Below, in pieces: positions 9,490-17,736 of a DNA stretch of 29,748 nucleotides (the first letter of the stretch is position 1; every line of letters starts with the position of its first letter). Origin of the DNA: a virus; the IMG/VR virus record IMGVR_UViG_3300028392_000225, positions 1 to 29,748 of that record. One strand, written 5' to 3'. A program made the position numbers and the translations under genes. The notes beneath the pieces were generated by a model that was not told where the DNA came from, made no database searches, and was given only the letters and a program-made list of their open reading frames with translations.

Positions 9490-11873
9490 TACTTATTCCC
9501 GTAATTCTGGTGGTAGTACGCTGCTAGTTGATCGTCAGTATAGTCTTTGTTTTGTGGAGCTTTCCTAGCTTCCGCAATAAACTGCGCAAGGGTCGGTGTA
9601 CCAGTAGCCGCACCAGCGGCTGGTGCCGCAGTGCCATCACTGCCCGCATACTTCTTGGCTCTTTCAAGCTCAGTGTTGTAGCGGTTCTGTAAGAACGCCC
9701 GCTTCTGGGTTAGTTGAGCGTCTTGTGCTGGGGTACGTTTCTCCATACCTTCCAACTGTGCGACTTCCATCTGCGCCAGACCAACACCCTTGTCCTTAGA
9801 CAAAGAGTCCATGACCATCTTGTGGTGCTCCCAGTCTTTGTTTTGACCAGTAAATCTGACACCGAGCCTAGATGCGTTTGTCGCAGCCACGGCTTCTTGA
9901 TAGGCTTTGGCAGCGGCTGGTCCTTTTTGACCGTTGAAAGAGTCTTCGCCTCTATAAATAGCATCTGCCTTAGCCATCATGCGTTCTGTCTCACCGGGCT
10001 TATTGGCAGTATCTCTAGCAGAGGCAGCAGCAATCTCAGAAGATTTAATGCCAGCAGCAGAAGTGAGGCCCTTCTCAAGAATGCCCGCCCGCATCTCTTC
10101 AGCCTTCTGAGACAACATGTTGTTAGCCGCGTTGAGGTCAGCAGCTTTACCAGTCATGCCGTCCTTACGTGCTTGGTTAGCACCAACCAACGCGATCTCC
10201 GCCTGACGATCGAGTCTGTCAGCTTCTTTAAACTCTTTAATAGCGGCTGTGCCTTCTCTGCCAGCAGCACCGATTGTTTTACCAAGCACATGTCGTAGGC
10301 TCGGTCCCGAACTGAGTGCTTCAGCGGCGGCAAACGCCATACGCCCTTTGGCGTCGTCCATGCTTTTCTCTTTATTTGCAGCACGGTCGGTTTTAATTTG
10401 TTCGACGTAGGGGTCTAATTGGCTAGGGCCATATGCCTTCTCTAACCCAGTCTGAAATTTGCCAATACCTTCTATAGTCTGCTCGGGTGTTGGTGCATCC
10501 TTAACATTAAAGTCAGATAACTTTTTCTGGTAGTCTTCGTAACTTGTGCCACCACCAAGGGCAAACGCAACGATACCGCCGTTGGCATGACGAGTCATGT
10601 TGTCAGCAAATTGTGCAGGTACTTGTCCAGAAACACCACGACGAATCGCGGCATCTTCACTCATCTCGTTCTGCGCGGCTAGTTGTGTCTCTAAGTCACC
10701 ACGGGCTTGCGCACCCATAGCAGCGGCTTGTAGACCTCTGTCAGTGGGGATGTTGCCAACCGCATCTTCTTTAAATTCGCGGCTCATCACACTGCCACCG
10801 GGGACAGCGCCACCTAAACCTCCGCCCGCCATACTCTTGACGGTGCCGCCCTCGGCTTTGAACATCTGCCCAATACCGTACGCGCCTAGACCCAACGACC
10901 CAATAGACTGGGCGGTAGAAGGTGGTGGTGTATATACAGACGCAGTTGATTGCTGACCCAGTGGCAAACCACGGATAAGGTCGGACATGAAGCCCAACTG
11001 CTTGTATGGGTAGTTCTGTTGATTCTGGAAGTCAGAGTATGCTTGTGTAAGCCCTTGCTGTTGCAGAGCTTGTTGCTGCCCGCCGTACTGGTTCTGCAGG
11101 GTGTTGATACCCATACCTTGTTGGTATTGTTGTTGACCCAAATTACCCAACTGACCTGCGGCTTGGTTAGCCATCCCGTAACCTGCAAGTTGATTCTGCA
11201 AGTTCTGGTTGTATTGATTTTGTGCGTTGGTATACGCAGTGTTTAGGCCCTGACCATAGATTTGGTTCAGACCCGTATTACGATTACGTTCGTTTTCCGC
11301 AGCCATGATCGCTTCACGGGAACCGCCAAACGCACCGGCTTGCGTCGCTGCGCTCTGTTGTTTAGTAGCACCAATATCATAGTTACGGTTAGCTTCGGCT
11401 AGTTGAGGAGCCAAAATCTGGTTCATGTACGGGTTCGTGTACCCGCCAACTTGGTTCTGGAAACCGCCTACATTAGATTGCCCAGCAACATCAAGACCAC
11501 CTAAGCCCGCGCCAGTAGCGGCGGCTGTGCCCTGACCTATTTGGGGAGCAACCTGCATATTTGCAGCGCCTTGAAAAGACTGCTGCTGCATTGGGGAAAA
11601 CCCGGCTATACGCGGGTTTGAGTAAGTTTGGTACGGGTTCTGGTTAACGTCGGTAAGAGCTTGGCCTTTAGCTAATGCTTCCTTAGCGTAGCCGCGTGCC
11701 CACTCTGGTAACTCAGTAGTCTGGGTTGTTGTAGATGTAGTATTGGCTGGCTGCGCGGCACCGCCGCCGCCAGAGTCACCTTGGGGTCTGATTTTGCGGT
11801 CGCCGATATGCTTAAACGCTTCCTCTGGAAGGTCTGGAATATCTAACAAGGCTTTAGCAGAATTCATTCTCAT
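9489..11873 (-). CDS. Large Q/N-rich internal virion/ejection-type protein (794 aa)
   Basis: The start overlaps the upstream GNAT-like gene (ATGA), and the stop overlaps the start of the giant gene. The first 60 residues are polar. Residues about 190-290 are strikingly rich in Gln, Asn, Tyr and Gly (motifs such as NQYNQNLQNQLAGYG). Short glycine-hinge peptides follow (AEGGTVKSMAGGG, ANGGIVAFALGGG), and the C-terminal half is Ala/Lys/Glu-rich and helix-prone, including a long run between residues 520 and 740. I see no enzyme motif. The position between a T7 gp13-like candidate and the giant protein parallels T7 genes 14-15, so it is probably an internal core or DNA-ejection protein. That role is inferred from order and composition. 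A second start at Met3 is possible. Confidence 0.65.
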   Translation of the reverse strand: MRMNSAKALLDIPDLPEEAFKHIGDRKIRPQGDSGGGGAAQPANTTSTTTQTTELPEWARGYAKEALAKGQALTDVNQNPYQTYSNPRIAGFSPMQQQSFQGAANMQVAPQIGQGTAAATGAGLGGLDVAGQSNVGGFQNQVGGYTNPYMNQILAPQLAEANRNYDIGATKQQSAATQAGAFGGSREAIMAAENERNRNTGLNQIYGQGLNTAYTNAQNQYNQNLQNQLAGYGMANQAAGQLGNLGQQQYQQGMGINTLQNQYGGQQQALQQQGLTQAYSDFQNQQNYPYKQLGFMSDLIRGLPLGQQSTASVYTPPPSTAQSIGSLGLGAYGIGQMFKAEGGTVKSMAGGGLGGAVPGGSVMSREFKEDAVGNIPTDRGLQAAAMGAQARGDLETQLAAQNEMSEDAAIRRGVSGQVPAQFADNMTRHANGGIVAFALGGGTSYEDYQKKLSDFNVKDAPTPEQTIEGIGKFQTGLEKAYGPSQLDPYVEQIKTDRAANKEKSMDDAKGRMAFAAAEALSSGPSLRHVLGKTIGAAGREGTAAIKEFKEADRLDRQAEIALVGANQARKDGMTGKAADLNAANNMLSQKAEEMRAGILEKGLTSAAGIKSSEIAAASARDTANKPGETERMMAKADAIYRGEDSFNGQKGPAAAKAYQEAVAATNASRLGVRFTGQNKDWEHHKMVMDSLSKDKGVGLAQMEVAQLEGMEKRTPAQDAQLTQKRAFLQNRYNTELERAKKYAGSDGTAAPAAGAATGTPTLAQFIAEARKAPQNKDYTDDQLAAYYHQNYGNK

Positions 11874-12277
11874 AGGTCTATCCTCATCACGTTATGGGTT
11901 TTACCTAAACCCATTTTCTCGTACATAGGCACGAGGTTGTCTTGACACCAACACTGCGCTTTTGTAGCGCCGTTAGCACGCATCCAGTTCTGGGCTTGCT
12001 CAAACACATGTTTTTTAACAATACCCGCACCACCCATTAAATGAACTTGCGCGATTCGTTCAGTTGGATGATCTGTAAAACTCACAGTGGCTGCGCCTGT
12101 AATACCTTCATTCTCTTCTTCCCACACCAGTAAATTCATCACCCCAGTACGGATGGTGTAATTTACATGCTGTGTCGACGTAGACGTTGGGTCTAAGTCA
12201 ATAGCCTTCTGTAACAAAGGAGCAACAACATCCCACACTAGGGGCAGTTCATTTGCTTTGATATGGAACAAAGGCAT
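11870..12277 (-). CDS. GNAT-fold acetyltransferase-like protein, T7 gp13-like candidate (135 aa)
   Basis: The product is 135 residues. Its second half has the look of a GNAT acetyltransferase: a central strand (QVHLMGG), then a helix (FEQAQNWMRANGA), a strand rich in Cys and Trp, and a terminal YEKMGL followed by a last strand (HNVMRIDL), as in the Y-x-K-x-GF/L ending common in the family. The acetyl-CoA pyrophosphate loop (Q/RxxGxG/A) is poorly conserved (LMGGAG), so activity is uncertain. From memory, T7 internal virion protein gp13 belongs to a phage family described as GNAT-related, and this gene sits next to other ejection-type genes, which fits that role. It starts two bases after the upstream stop and overlaps the 794-residue gene by ATGA. 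An active acetyltransferase is the alternative. Confidence 0.6.
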   Translation of the reverse strand: MPLFHIKANELPLVWDVVAPLLQKAIDLDPTSTSTQHVNYTIRTGVMNLLVWEEENEGITGAATVSFTDHPTERIAQVHLMGGAGIVKKHVFEQAQNWMRANGATKAQCWCQDNLVPMYEKMGLGKTHNVMRIDL

Positions 12278-12279
12278 GT

Positions 12280-13770
12280 TTATGCGGGTAAATACTTATC
12301 CGCACGGCTGTTCTTTGCCACTTTGCCTTTACCCACAGTTTTGCTACGAACCGATTGAACCCTGTCCAACATGGCGTAGAGTTTACGTGCGCCAGCCTCA
12401 GTTGAGCCGTTGCCCAACTCTGACACGATACGGGCTGGAACTACGAACTCACCATCAGCAAGACGAGCAGGTTGTTTGTGACCTATAGAAGCAGGTATCG
12501 AATCAGATACGCCATCGCCCGGCCCGCGAAGTAAGCGACCACCATCAGAATAACCACCCAAGTTATATCCCGCACCTGAGATACCTCCTTCAGCCAGACG
12601 AGTCCCCTGCATATTAGGTTCGCCGGACATCATGTTTACCGTACCGCCGCCAGACGGGGCGATTGTTGGAGCAATCATGTTAGTAGAGCGTGGGTCTTGG
12701 TAAGGCGTAGCAAAAGCAGATGTGCCGATATTTGCCATTGGGTACATGGTGTTCTCACCCAAAGTGGCTTGATTAGACATTTGCTCTACTGGCCCGCCAC
12801 CTGCAAAGTGGTAAATGTTCTTGGCTTCGTCGTTGGTAACAGCTTTGAACTCTGGGTTTGCAAAATACCTTTGCTCCGCGCCAAAGTTACCTTGTTTGGT
12901 GTTTATGTCTTGGTAAGTAGGAACATCTGGAGCGGGTAAAGGCGTAGCTTTGTTTGCGCTGTATGTGTAGCGCTGACCCATGTCTTTGTCGCCTACGGCT
13001 GCGGCAGGAGCAGCGGCTTGTTGAGTTGCAAGTGGTGCGGCGGCGGCAAGTGCTGTTTGGGCTATACCTGAATAACCGCCTAATTTGCTACCTAAACCAC
13101 TAAGACCGCCGGGTTGTGTAAGAGAACCAATACCTTGGCCCACGGTACCAAAACGGTCCGCCATACTTTGGGCAGCAAATCCAGCTTTTAAATCTGTGGG
13201 GGACATACCCGCGCCATATTGATTAGCGTTTAAAACTGCTGGCATATCACCACTAGCCATAGTGCCCGACATTCCCGTTCCGTAAGGCAATACTTCCCCC
13301 GGCGCTAACCTAGGAATTACGCCGCTAGAAGGTAGATTACTACCCATCTGCGTAACATTTTCAGCGACTTTACCTTCTAACAGTTTCTGTCCGGCAGCTT
13401 TTTCCATACCCTGTTGCGCCAAAGCCTCGCCCAAATTAGCGCCACCATACGCGCCAAGACCAGCCATCAAACCACCCATCAATCCTGCTTTGGGGTTCAT
13501 CAACATACTTGCGCCGCCAACTAGAGCAGGTACAAGCATTCCAGAACCGGGAAGTGCGACGTTCAAGGCGGCACCGGCAATCATAGGTAATAACGAAGAC
13601 AAGAAGCCCGCTTCGGGTAACCCAGTATGCGGATTAGTAGTTAGTTGACCCCCGTGTGCCATAGCCAAGTCATTGAGGCTTTTGACTTCATCACGAGACA
13701 TGTGGACGAGCGTATCGTCAGGGCCGCGACCGTGATCGGATAAATGTTGGGCAGCAAGTTGTAGGCTCAT
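12280..13770 (-). CDS. Internal/ejection-type protein with SDSIPA-GEFVVPA C-terminal motif (496 aa)
   Basis: I choose the ATG at 13770 because GAGG lies five bases upstream and it clears the previous gene; an upstream start at 13827 would overlap that gene and lacks support. Near residues 50-120 is a Gly/Ala/Leu/Met-rich membrane-active-looking segment (LLPMIAGAALNVALPGSG and onwards). The middle is low-complexity with glycine-hinge peptides (FAGGGPVEQMS, AEGGISGAGYNLGGYSDGG). The C-terminus has GPGDGVSDSIPA, then LADGEFVVPARIVSELGNG, a combination I recall from tape-measure and other internal tail proteins of many phages. Together with the neighbouring large genes this suggests a virion protein that contacts or crosses the membrane during ejection. 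The role is inferred. Confidence 0.65.
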   Translation of the reverse strand: MSLQLAAQHLSDHGRGPDDTLVHMSRDEVKSLNDLAMAHGGQLTTNPHTGLPEAGFLSSLLPMIAGAALNVALPGSGMLVPALVGGASMLMNPKAGLMGGLMAGLGAYGGANLGEALAQQGMEKAAGQKLLEGKVAENVTQMGSNLPSSGVIPRLAPGEVLPYGTGMSGTMASGDMPAVLNANQYGAGMSPTDLKAGFAAQSMADRFGTVGQGIGSLTQPGGLSGLGSKLGGYSGIAQTALAAAAPLATQQAAAPAAAVGDKDMGQRYTYSANKATPLPAPDVPTYQDINTKQGNFGAEQRYFANPEFKAVTNDEAKNIYHFAGGGPVEQMSNQATLGENTMYPMANIGTSAFATPYQDPRSTNMIAPTIAPSGGGTVNMMSGEPNMQGTRLAEGGISGAGYNLGGYSDGGRLLRGPGDGVSDSIPASIGHKQPARLADGEFVVPARIVSELGNGSTEAGARKLYAMLDRVQSVRSKTVGKGKVAKNSRADKYLPA

Positions 13771-13775
13771 TTTTG

Positions 13776-13779
13776 CCTC
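13776..13779 (-). promoter_or_regulatory. Ribosome binding site deciding the start of the 496-aa gene
   Basis: The minus strand reads GAGG, five bases, then ATG at 13770. This is the best Shine-Dalgarno match near either candidate start and falls in the 34-base gap after the upstream stop, so it supports the shorter protein. Confidence 0.7.
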
Positions 13780-13804
13780 GTAGATGGGGGGTTGATTGAG
13801 TTTA

Positions 13805-14467
13805 TCATGGGAAGAGCGCAGACACAAACGACATTGTGGCTACCACAGATTGAGTTGCTGGTCTGGTTGGGCTTGTACTAGCCCCGTAGTATTGAATAGT
13901 TACAGCGGCATTAGTGGTTGACCAGTAAATTTCTATGTACTGCCCCGCCTGCAAACTAACATAGTAGTTCCACCCAACAATTTCATGCGCTTCTTCGCCT
14001 GCTGATGCACTCTTTCTGGCAGGGATAGATACAAGTCCAGTTGACCCCGGAATATCCGTACCGTTTTGCTTCAACCAGATACTAATGTCTTGGATTTGGT
14101 TATCAGTGTTTTGAAACTGTGCGCTGAACTGTAAGTTGTAGACCCCTGATATTGATGCCGTAATCTTAGATGAGCTAATAGACACAGAGTTAGAAAAATC
14201 CGTTGTGTTCAACGTCATCAGTGTGGCTGTATTGGCTGTAGCAGTTTGGGTGGCGCTTGATGAAAATGCCCCATAAGGAAACTGTAAATACGCTCCGCCA
14301 TACGTAGATGAAAACGGTTGGGTAAAGTTGTCAATCGTATTGAAATACTGACGAAGAATACTTGTTAGCGCATCAATATAGTTGCGGTCGTACTCCACCG
14401 GAGCCGCAGGCACTCGCGGATTTTTGGGCGGGATTAACGGACTTATCCGAAACAGAGGTAACGTCAT
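13805..14467 (-). CDS. C1q/TNF-like jelly-roll virion protein (220 aa)
   Basis: A short helix-prone N-terminal region (YIDALTSILRQYFNTIDNF, residues 29-47) could trimerise the protein. It is followed by an all-beta domain with the alternating pattern typical of C1q/TNF-like jelly rolls: ASISGVYNLQFSAQF, then ISIWLKQNGTDIPGS, and finally YVSLQAGQYIEIYWST. In phages such domains form trimeric knobs or decorate the tail or capsid. The start overlaps the stop of the nozzle gene (ATGA), which implies coupled expression, and an RBS-containing gap of 34 bases separates it from the 496-residue gene. A tail-tip or fibre-like component is likely. The fold call is fairly good; the virion position is inferred. 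Confidence 0.6.
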   Translation of the reverse strand: MTLPLFRISPLIPPKNPRVPAAPVEYDRNYIDALTSILRQYFNTIDNFTQPFSSTYGGAYLQFPYGAFSSSATQTATANTATLMTLNTTDFSNSVSISSSKITASISGVYNLQFSAQFQNTDNQIQDISIWLKQNGTDIPGSTGLVSIPARKSASAGEEAHEIVGWNYYVSLQAGQYIEIYWSTTNAAVTIQYYGASTSPTRPATQSVVATMSFVSALFP

Positions 14468-16812
14468 CTGCGCCCGTCTGGTCTTACATCAATACGTGGA
14501 GCACCTAACTGCCACTGTGTACCAAGGTCTGATGAGGAAATCCTAAACGCCATCTGACGCCCACGTATCCGCACATAGACCTGTTGGGTAAATTGTTGGA
14601 CGTTATATGTTGTTGTGCTGGCGTAGGACAGGGCGCTGTTTACAAACGGATTGTCTGAGTCTCCGTAGTTTGCACCGGGATTTTGTCGCGGTCTTACCGT
14701 AAAGTTAGTGGAGGGCGCTGCTGAGGTGGAGCCATCAAAAGTGATGTCGGGAATAAGTCTCCAAACAAAACCAAAATTATGACCATCACCAATATCAAAG
14801 TCCGAAGATTGAACATACGATGTAAGGGCAACTGGAGTGCCAGTCTCGTTGTTATCTACACCTGTCTCGTGATATACAAGCCCGCCATTTGTGTATGCGC
14901 CATTAGAGTTGTATCCAATAGCCACAGTAGGTTCAGCACGTAATGGACTGTCTAGCCAAAAAGAGCGAGGGCGAATTGTTGAGCCGTTTAGTGTGCCGTA
15001 GTACCAAGTACGTTCTAAGTGGTTATAAATTACGTAACGATCAATCAGCGTGTTTGGGTTAGCGGCAGTACCCGTACCGTTTTCTCCAGTAGACGTAGTC
15101 CCAGTAATAGACACATACAACCACCAAACTTCGTTGTAGCCTTCGTTAGTGCCAGATGAAAATTGAAACGCTTCAGTAGTATTGATATTGCCGTAGATGT
15201 ACTGGCGCAAAGCGCAAGGCAGTGTTTCCACACGACCAGAGTACATATAAAACTTATCAACACCCATCCAGTAAACGACGTTGTTTACCACCTGTACAGC
15301 ATTAGGGCTAACGATAGAAATGTTGTCACCAAGAATTTGACTGCCCCATACATATGGAGCGCCAAGGTATTGGAAGGAATAGATAGCCGCATCAGTAAAC
15401 ACCAATATTTCTTGGCGTGTTTGAAACGCAGTAATGATGGCAGAGCCGTGGCTTAGACGAATACCACCTGCTTGATTAGTAATAGCCGGTGTCCAAGTAG
15501 CAAGTGTGTTTTGGTCAGACCAGCGAATCTGCATTGGGTCTTGCACGGCAGTTGCGTATACGCCAGTTGGATCGTTACAGCCAAAAGCAAACGTAAACCG
15601 CGAAGCATCTGATACAAGTATGAAGTTAGCCACAGATGGGCAGGTTGCATCGGGTGTAAATGAACCACCTTTTACATATACCGGAGTGCTGGCTTTGATA
15701 ACTTGTCCACGATCATAGACGTTAACACTTGAGTTGTTAGCCCAGTAGTAAATAGGCGAACCACGAGGATTAAACACTAAGTCCTCACCGTAGTTTGTTT
15801 GGCTCCATAAACGCAACTGAATACCTACACCTGTAGAAGCAGGAGAGCCGTAACCCGTGGCAGTTGATGGGTACTGATATATAGCAGAACCATTTGCGTG
15901 TGCCGCCGCAGTACTCTGATAACCACGAGTTATCGTGCCCGCAAACGTAGTGCCTGTTATAGAAGTATAAGTAATACCTTCAGTGCCAATCCAAATAGTC
16001 CCACTCGCAGCAAAACCGGTTGTAGACACCACAGTAATAGCCGTAGTAGAACTAGCAGTAACCGCAGTACCGCCATTTATAGTAGTTGTATATGAAGGGC
16101 CAAGCGAACCACCATAGCCACCAGCACCATAACCTGTACCATAAGTAAAAGTGGTGTAGCCAGTAGAAATTTGATAGTTGCCCACAGTAGAACCGCCACC
16201 ATTGCCTGAGTCGCCGCTAGTTGCGTTAACCGATGCAGTTATCGTGTAAGTAGAAATAGTCGGCACAGTTTGTACTTGGTACTCTCTATTGAGCACAGCT
16301 GCAGTAATTGCACCACCGAGAGAAACAGCGCCACTAAAAATTACAAAGTCACCCACCTGCACACCGTTAGCCGCATCAGTCACAGTAATAGTTGGCGAAC
16401 CCGCTGAGGCAGAAAAAGTTACATCGCCAGCCGCCGTAGTATCTCTGATAGGAGTTACGTCATTAAATGCGCCACCACTTGAGTTTTGTATGTAGAACTT
16501 AAGGCTAGTACCAATAGATAGCAGGTTATACCCAGCCAAGTTAATCCAATTCCACATGGATTTAGCGATACCCCAATACGTACCTGTACCACTCGGTACT
16601 GTGGCAGATGTGGAAACACCGCTAGTAGCGGCAAGTGTGGTAGTCGGCGCAGTTGGATAAATAGTTCCGCCATCTACTTGCCAACCACCGATCTTCTCAG
16701 GGTAACCAGAGCGAAAACGAATTTTGTCGCAGTCAAACCAACCACCCTCGTTGGAAAGAGTAGTGCCTTCGCGGTTTACACCGGGTCTAAACTGTAGTTT
16801 CTGTAATGGCAT
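14464..16812 (-). CDS. Tail nozzle / packaged-DNA stabilisation protein (782 aa)
   Basis: The N-terminus (LQFRPGVNREGTTLSNEGG, then WFDCDKIRFRSGYPEKIGGW) and the C-terminus (LGTQWQLGAPRIDVRPDGRR) match the podovirus packaged-DNA stabilisation family, which includes P22 gp10 and is structurally related to T7 gp12. These proteins form the hexameric nozzle below the adaptor ring and keep the genome in the capsid. The core is a beta-propeller-like run of strands. There are two insertions: one at about residues 130-215, and a TTGF/GTIWIGTE module at 252-314 that also occurs in the 317-residue adaptor candidate. The start lies one base after the endolysin stop (TAATATG). A length near 780 is somewhat larger than P22 gp10, which the insertions may explain. 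Confidence 0.85.
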   Translation of the reverse strand: MPLQKLQFRPGVNREGTTLSNEGGWFDCDKIRFRSGYPEKIGGWQVDGGTIYPTAPTTTLAATSGVSTSATVPSGTGTYWGIAKSMWNWINLAGYNLLSIGTSLKFYIQNSSGGAFNDVTPIRDTTAAGDVTFSASAGSPTITVTDAANGVQVGDFVIFSGAVSLGGAITAAVLNREYQVQTVPTISTYTITASVNATSGDSGNGGGSTVGNYQISTGYTTFTYGTGYGAGGYGGSLGPSYTTTINGGTAVTASSTTAITVVSTTGFAASGTIWIGTEGITYTSITGTTFAGTITRGYQSTAAAHANGSAIYQYPSTATGYGSPASTGVGIQLRLWSQTNYGEDLVFNPRGSPIYYWANNSSVNVYDRGQVIKASTPVYVKGGSFTPDATCPSVANFILVSDASRFTFAFGCNDPTGVYATAVQDPMQIRWSDQNTLATWTPAITNQAGGIRLSHGSAIITAFQTRQEILVFTDAAIYSFQYLGAPYVWGSQILGDNISIVSPNAVQVVNNVVYWMGVDKFYMYSGRVETLPCALRQYIYGNINTTEAFQFSSGTNEGYNEVWWLYVSITGTTSTGENGTGTAANPNTLIDRYVIYNHLERTWYYGTLNGSTIRPRSFWLDSPLRAEPTVAIGYNSNGAYTNGGLVYHETGVDNNETGTPVALTSYVQSSDFDIGDGHNFGFVWRLIPDITFDGSTSAAPSTNFTVRPRQNPGANYGDSDNPFVNSALSYASTTTYNVQQFTQQVYVRIRGRQMAFRISSSDLGTQWQLGAPRIDVRPDGRR

Positions 16813-16813
16813 A

Positions 16814-17266
16814 TTACTTCGTGTGGTATTCGGCTTCTGTCCAGATGCCGGGTTTGTATTTGCCTTCTGGCTTATAGATAGTCAACTCTTGCTGACGCAT
16901 CTCAGGCGCAAAAGAAATGTGCATCCAACGTCCATACTCGTGAATCATCTGGTCAAATTTAATACCAGCTTTCAAAACAAGCTGACATAGGTCATAAGGA
17001 GTATGAGCAGAAGAAGAGCAGTCAATAGCCCAACCATCCATGTGGCTGGATACTTTAGAACCGCCAACAGCAAGATTAACGTCGGGCAGGCGTAACCAAG
17101 AATTAACACGCATAGGGCCAGTGACATTACGCACCTCTTCCAAATGCCCAGCCGCCGTCTTCATGTTTGCCAGTTGGCGTTCATCGGGCTGGTTATTGAT
17201 GTTCATGCGTATAGCAGTCTCGCTATACGTGCCTTCTTCTAGTGTAAAGTGTTCGGACAGGTTCAT
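16814..17266 (-). CDS. Endolysin, M15-family peptidoglycan peptidase (150 aa)
   Basis: The catalytic signature of the M15_3-like D-Ala-D-Ala peptidase/endolysin group is visible: SSHMDGWAID supplies zinc ligands H75 and D82, E110 is the likely general base, and WMH supplies H116. An upstream conserved segment (VRNVTGPMRVNSWLRLPDVN) matches the substrate-side region of this family. The enzyme would cleave peptide cross-links in host peptidoglycan at the end of infection. There is no signal peptide, so it should need the holin for release. Its start overlaps the stop of the holin gene (ATGA). The length is typical of single-domain M15 endolysins. It might alternatively be virion-borne, but adjacency to the holin favours lysis. 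Confidence 0.9.
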   Translation of the reverse strand: MNLSEHFTLEEGTYSETAIRMNINNQPDERQLANMKTAAGHLEEVRNVTGPMRVNSWLRLPDVNLAVGGSKVSSHMDGWAIDCSSSAHTPYDLCQLVLKAGIKFDQMIHEYGRWMHISFAPEMRQQELTIYKPEGKYKPGIWTEAEYHTK

Positions 17267-17736
17267 TTCTTTTTCATCTCAGCAAGTTTCTCGACGGTGC
17301 GTCCGCCAAAGTATGCCCCCATTATCAGCATTCCCCACTGTCCTAGCAAGGTGACATAGGCTTCATTTGCGTTCAAACCAAAGGCGCTCATCATGGCAAA
17401 CAGGAAGTAACCCACAAAGATAGCCACAAGACTCATTGGACGAATGTTCTTGGACAGCCAAGAATCGCTAGACATGTCTGCGTTCCATCGGGTAGAGACA
17501 TTGTTATCTTCGTTCTTCATGGCGTCTGCCGCCACTTTGGTCATCTCTAACTCTAACTCTGCAATTTTTTGGGCAGCGGCTGGGTCACCAGCAATAGCCT
17601 TGGCTACCGCTTCAACAGAGTCACCAACGCCCAAGCGACTAGCGATAGCGCTAACAGCGGCACCGCCCAAAGGACCAGCAACGGCAGTAGCCAAAGTAGG
17701 TGCAATGCCTTTAAGCAAGTTGAATAAGTCATTCAT
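17263..17736 (-). CDS. Holin, 3TM (GTA-holin-like) family (157 aa)
   Basis: The N-terminus is Ala/Gly-rich and hydrophobic (IAPTLATAVAGPLGGAAVSAI, beginning at residue 11). A charged helix follows (residues 55-75), then SDSWLSKNIRP (residues 90-100), which I recognise as typical of the 3TM holin family found in phages and gene transfer agents. Two clear membrane segments follow, at about 102-120 and 127-144, before a short lysine-rich tail (EMKKK). This arrangement of three hydrophobic stretches suits a holin that permeabilises the inner membrane for endolysin release. The gene overlaps both neighbours by ATGA: the 55-residue membrane protein upstream and the endolysin downstream, so the three form a compact lysis cassette. 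Confidence 0.85.
   Translation of the reverse strand: MNDLFNLLKGIAPTLATAVAGPLGGAAVSAIASRLGVGDSVEAVAKAIAGDPAAAQKIAELELEMTKVAADAMKNEDNNVSTRWNADMSSDSWLSKNIRPMSLVAIFVGYFLFAMMSAFGLNANEAYVTLLGQWGMLIMGAYFGGRTVEKLAEMKKK

Noticed and set aside
9714-10298. Plus-strand open frame of 194 codons opposite the 794-aa gene
   Set aside because: Lies wholly antisense to a well-supported gene, has no ribosome binding site context or recognisable protein pattern, and its Ser/Leu/His composition is that of a shadow frame.
12280-13827. Longer start for the 496-residue protein
   Set aside because: The extra 19 residues overlap the upstream gene and lack a ribosome binding site, while the internal ATG at 13770 has GAGG at proper distance.
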